Assembly: GCA_963702705.1 (NCBI GenBank)
Contig: CAVPDR010000001.1
Span: 124,001 to 188,000 of the forward strand
DNA length: 64,000 nt
Source: VRUE01 sp963702705
Lineage (GTDB): Bacteria > Actinomycetota > Thermoleophilia > Solirubrobacterales > 70-9
Direction: 5' to 3'
Made by a program: the position numbers and the translations under genes. Of the stretch, positions 61,297 through 64,000 are shown one piece after another. The notes beneath the pieces were generated by a model. It did no database searches, was not told where the DNA came from, and was given only the letters and a program-made list of their open reading frames with translations. Every line of letters starts with the position of its first letter. Position 1 is the first letter of the stretch.

Positions 61297-64000
61297 GTGA
61301 GGAGGAGCAGCAGGGGGCCGGGGGATGACCCGCGCGCGAAGCGCGAGGGAGGTGGCCGCCCGCCGCTGATGCTGCGACACCCGCGCCGCTCGCTGGCCGT
61401 TGCCGCGATCTTCATCGTCGTCCTCGTCGTCTTTGGTTTCAGCCTCGAGGAAAGGTTGACTCCCAGTTCGCTCGATATCAGCGGCACCAAGGTCCACAAC
61501 GCGAACGGGATGCTGCGTCAGTACTTCGGCGACACCGCTCCGTTCGCGATCCTCCTGCAGGGCAAGCCGTCGGCGATCGACCGCCAGGGCCCAGCACTGA
61601 TCCGCAACCTTCGCCGCGACCCGAAAGCGACCACGCTCTCCCCTTGGGACATCGGCACGGTCGGGCAGCTTCGGCCGAGCCCCAACCGAGCCCTGATCGT
61701 GGTCGATTTCCACGACGATCTCGACAGTGCCGTCAACGACCGCGTGCCGTTGGTTAACCGGGCGCTCGAAGAATCGATTCACTCGCCGGTTCATGCGACG
61801 CAGTCCGGTTTCGCCACGCTCCTGCGCTCGGTCCAGGACGAGTCGATCAGCGGCGGCGAGCGGGCTGAGCTGATCGCCCTGCCGGTTCTGCTGCTCGTCC
61901 TCCTGCTCGTCTTCCGCTCGCCGGTGGCGGCCGCGGTGCCACTCGGCTTCGGCGCCATCGCGGTCTTCTCCTCGCGCGGCATGCTCGCGATCCTCACCCA
62001 CTGGTTCGACGTCAGCGCCCTGGCGCTGACCGTCTGCTCGATGATGGGTCTGGCGCTGGGGGTGGACTACGCACTGTTGATGGTCTCGCGCTTCCGCGAG
62101 GAGATCGCCGCCGGCGCCGACCCGGTCGACGCCGCCTGGACCACGCGTCGCACTGCCGGGCGGACCACCGTCTTCGCCGGCAGCACGCTCGTGCTCTCGA
62201 TGCTCGTCGCCTTCCTGATCGTGCCGGGGGTACTGCTTGCCTCGTTGGCCGGGACGTTGGCGATGGTCGTGGTGCTGACCGTGACCGTGGCAACGCTGCT
62301 CGGCCCCCCGACCCTCGTCCTGCTCGGCCCCAACATCGACCGCTGGCGAATTGGGCGCAAGCCGAACGGCGAGCGCTCCCGGTTGATGGTCATCGTCTCG
62401 GCCGCGTTGCGCCGCCCAGCGCCGGTCGCCGCCCTGATCGGCGGTGTGGTCCTGGTCCTGGCGGCGCCGGCGATCGCGCTCAAAACGGGCCCGTTCAGCG
62501 TCGCCCAACTTCCCCACGACGATCCCGCCCGCCAGGACGCCGAACGCATCCAACACGCCTTCGGCGGCGGCTACGAAGCACCGTTCACGATCGTCGTCGC
62601 TGCCAAGGAAGGCACGATCACCGAGCCCCAGCGCCTCGCCGCCCTGAGCCGCTGGCAACGCCGGATCGCCGCCACCCCGGGCGTGCAGAGCGTGGTTGGT
62701 CCCGAACAGGTCGCCAAGGCCGTCGAACCATTGCGCAAGACCTTCGCCGGCGTGCTCTCCTCCAACGAAAAAGTCGGCCCGCTGGCCAACGTGGCGCGGC
62801 TCGGCCGCAATCTCGGCCGTGTCGCCACCGCCGTCGCCACGGTGCGCTCGGGACTCTCCCAGGCGACGGCCGGTGCCGGGCTGCTCGCCGAAGGCTCCGG
62901 CAGTGCCGAAGCGGGAGCGATAGCGATCGCCACCGGCCTCGGCAAGGCCGCCGCCGGCTCGCAGGAAGCCGTGACCGGCCTCGACAAGTTCGCGAAGGGA
63001 ACCAAGAGGCTGTCAAAGGCCGAGTCCCAGGCCGCGCTCGGGGGGTTCCAGCTGAAGCTCACCCTCCCCAGCATCGCCAGCGGGCTGCGCAATAACGCGT
63101 TGAAGCGGTCGCACAGGCTCCAGAAGAGTCTGTTCGGCGACGCCAACGGGAAGGTGCCGCAGCTGCAGGCGGCGGCGCAAGCCGGCGTCGATCAACTGGC
63201 CACGGCGCTGAAACAGCTCGAAGGGATGACGTCCGGCAAGTCTGACCCGAACTACGGCCCGGCGCTCGAAGCGGTCCGCGGCGCGACGGCTGCGATCGGC
63301 GGAACCAACCCAGCAACCGGTCAACCCTACGCTCCCGAATACAGCGGGCTGCCGAGTGAGCTCGGCGCCCTACAGGCACGTCTCCTCGCCGACGCCGAAG
63401 AAGCGCAGGAAGTGTCGCGCTGGATCTCCTCGGAAACCGCCCATATCGAAACGGCGGCGAACGGTGCCAAACGGCTCTCCGAAGGCCTTTACAAAATCTC
63501 CGGCGGGGGCAAGGAAGTCGCCAAACAGGCGGCGAGGATCGACAGGGAAACGAAGCGGCTCGCGGGGGGCCTGGACAGACTTGGCGGCGGCGCCAGCGAA
63601 CTCGCCGGCGGCCTGACCCGGCTTACCGGCGGCACGACGGAACTCGAGCGCAGTCTCGCCGCGGGCTACCGCCAGTCCTATCCGCTGCAGTCCGGCACGC
63701 GCCGCATCGCGGTACGGGTGCTCTCACAGAGCGACAGCCTCAATCGCCGCGCCGCCAGACTGCGTCGCACCTCACCGGGGATCTTCAACTCGGGCTATTT
63801 CGTGCTCTCGGCGCTCGACGGAACGCGCGGACGCACCCACGAACGAGCTTCCGAAGCGGTCGACCTGAACGGCGGCGGTCAGGCGGCGACGGTGACGGTC
63901 TTCTCGCGCTACGGCTTCAACTCAGCGGGCTCCATCTCGCTCAACAAGACGCTCGAAAAAGACGCGGAAGCGCTGGGCAGGGAAGCAAACGTCGTCGCCG
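61297..64000 (+). CDS. MMPL-family RND transporter (truncated at window end)
   Basis: The reading frame runs to the end of the window, so this is partial (about 900 residues seen). It has one N-terminal helix (SLAVAAIFIVVLVVFGFSLE), a large outer loop and a helix cluster with the MMPL/SSD pattern (SMMGLALGVDYALLMVSRFR). A long coiled-coil outer region ends in glycine repeats (LGGGASELAGGLTRLTGG) like YhgE/Pip proteins. It exports lipids or other hydrophobic compounds using the proton gradient. The start is uncertain: GTG 61291, GTG 61297 or ATG 61369. Confidence 0.85.
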   Translation, partial: MRRSSRGPGDDPRAKREGGGRPPLMLRHPRRSLAVAAIFIVVLVVFGFSLEERLTPSSLDISGTKVHNANGMLRQYFGDTAPFAILLQGKPSAIDRQGPALIRNLRRDPKATTLSPWDIGTVGQLRPSPNRALIVVDFHDDLDSAVNDRVPLVNRALEESIHSPVHATQSGFATLLRSVQDESISGGERAELIALPVLLLVLLLVFRSPVAAAVPLGFGAIAVFSSRGMLAILTHWFDVSALALTVCSMMGLALGVDYALLMVSRFREEIAAGADPVDAAWTTRRTAGRTTVFAGSTLVLSMLVAFLIVPGVLLASLAGTLAMVVVLTVTVATLLGPPTLVLLGPNIDRWRIGRKPNGERSRLMVIVSAALRRPAPVAALIGGVVLVLAAPAIALKTGPFSVAQLPHDDPARQDAERIQHAFGGGYEAPFTIVVAAKEGTITEPQRLAALSRWQRRIAATPGVQSVVGPEQVAKAVEPLRKTFAGVLSSNEKVGPLANVARLGRNLGRVATAVATVRSGLSQATAGAGLLAEGSGSAEAGAIAIATGLGKAAAGSQEAVTGLDKFAKGTKRLSKAESQAALGGFQLKLTLPSIASGLRNNALKRSHRLQKSLFGDANGKVPQLQAAAQAGVDQLATALKQLEGMTSGKSDPNYGPALEAVRGATAAIGGTNPATGQPYAPEYSGLPSELGALQARLLADAEEAQEVSRWISSETAHIETAANGAKRLSEGLYKISGGGKEVAKQAARIDRETKRLAGGLDRLGGGASELAGGLTRLTGGTTELERSLAAGYRQSYPLQSGTRRIAVRVLSQSDSLNRRAARLRRTSPGIFNSGYFVLSALDGTRGRTHERASEAVDLNGGGQAATVTVFSRYGFNSAGSISLNKTLEKDAEALGREANVVA

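Overview
This is a 64 kb, GC-rich piece of bacterial chromosome carrying the replication-origin region of an actinobacterium, most likely class Thermoleophilia (Solirubrobacterales-like). That placement is an inference. It rests on the rpmH-rnpA-yidD-yidC-jag-rsmG-parA-parB and dnaA-dnaN-recF-dciA-gyrB-gyrA order, on a complete FHA/PP2C/SEDS/PBP/PASTA-kinase cluster of actinobacterial type, on frequent GTG/TTG starts, and on a menaquinol-cytochrome c reductase whose third subunit is fused to cytochrome c.

Layout. 0-4.3 kb: envelope genes (LytR_C protein, CapD/PglF-like nucleotide-sugar dehydratase, DedA, UppP). 4.28-5.74 kb: a Fic-domain AMPylase-like gene behind two 40-bp direct repeats, overlapping purM. 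6.8-20.6 kb: three Ser/Thr kinases, ddl, a large Mrr-nuclease/NACHT/beta-helix STAND protein (probable anti-phage effector), then pknB-pbpA-rodA-pstP-fhaB-fhaA on the minus strand. 20.6-23 kb: CARDB membrane protein, pheA, HNH nuclease. 23.5-33.9 kb (minus): gyrA with a GyrA-site LAGLIDADG intein, gyrB, dciA, recF, dnaN, dnaA. 34.0-38.8 kb (plus): rpmH to parB, with a parS-like site at the rnpA/yidD junction. 39-47.7 kb: tRNA-Ile, bifunctional nuclease, a second ddl paired with an aminotransferase, phosphodiesterase, GT87-like membrane protein, YmdB phosphodiesterase. 47.8-53.3 kb: ABC-2 exporter, hemB, fused siroheme-decarboxylase-like protein, hemL. 53.4-57.9 kb: QcrABC, MenG and polyprenyl synthase, i.e. 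the menaquinol branch of respiration. 58-64 kb: zinc-ribbon protein, tatAC, TPR protein, tRNA-Lys, secreted protein, and an MMPL transporter cut by the window edge.

The most unusual signal is non-coding. Four copies (23.05, 23.4, 35.5 and 46.0 kb) of a ~130-bp nested-hairpin element share three internal hairpins but have locus-specific outer stems of 20-28 bp. Every copy begins 3-5 nt after a stop codon and has the same orientation relative to the gene it follows (HNH gene, gyrA, yidC, ymdB). A second small repeat family (35.8 and 45.6 kb) occurs once between genes and once in frame inside a coding sequence. Other long perfect palindromes sit at pbpA/pknB, jag/rsmG, qcrB/qcrC and the ABC/hemB divergent gap.

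Caution: at least seven single-base frame disruptions interrupt gyrA (four), recF, the polyprenyl synthase and the NACHT gene. Several fall in short homopolymers and most hit essential genes, so the assembly probably contains indel errors.
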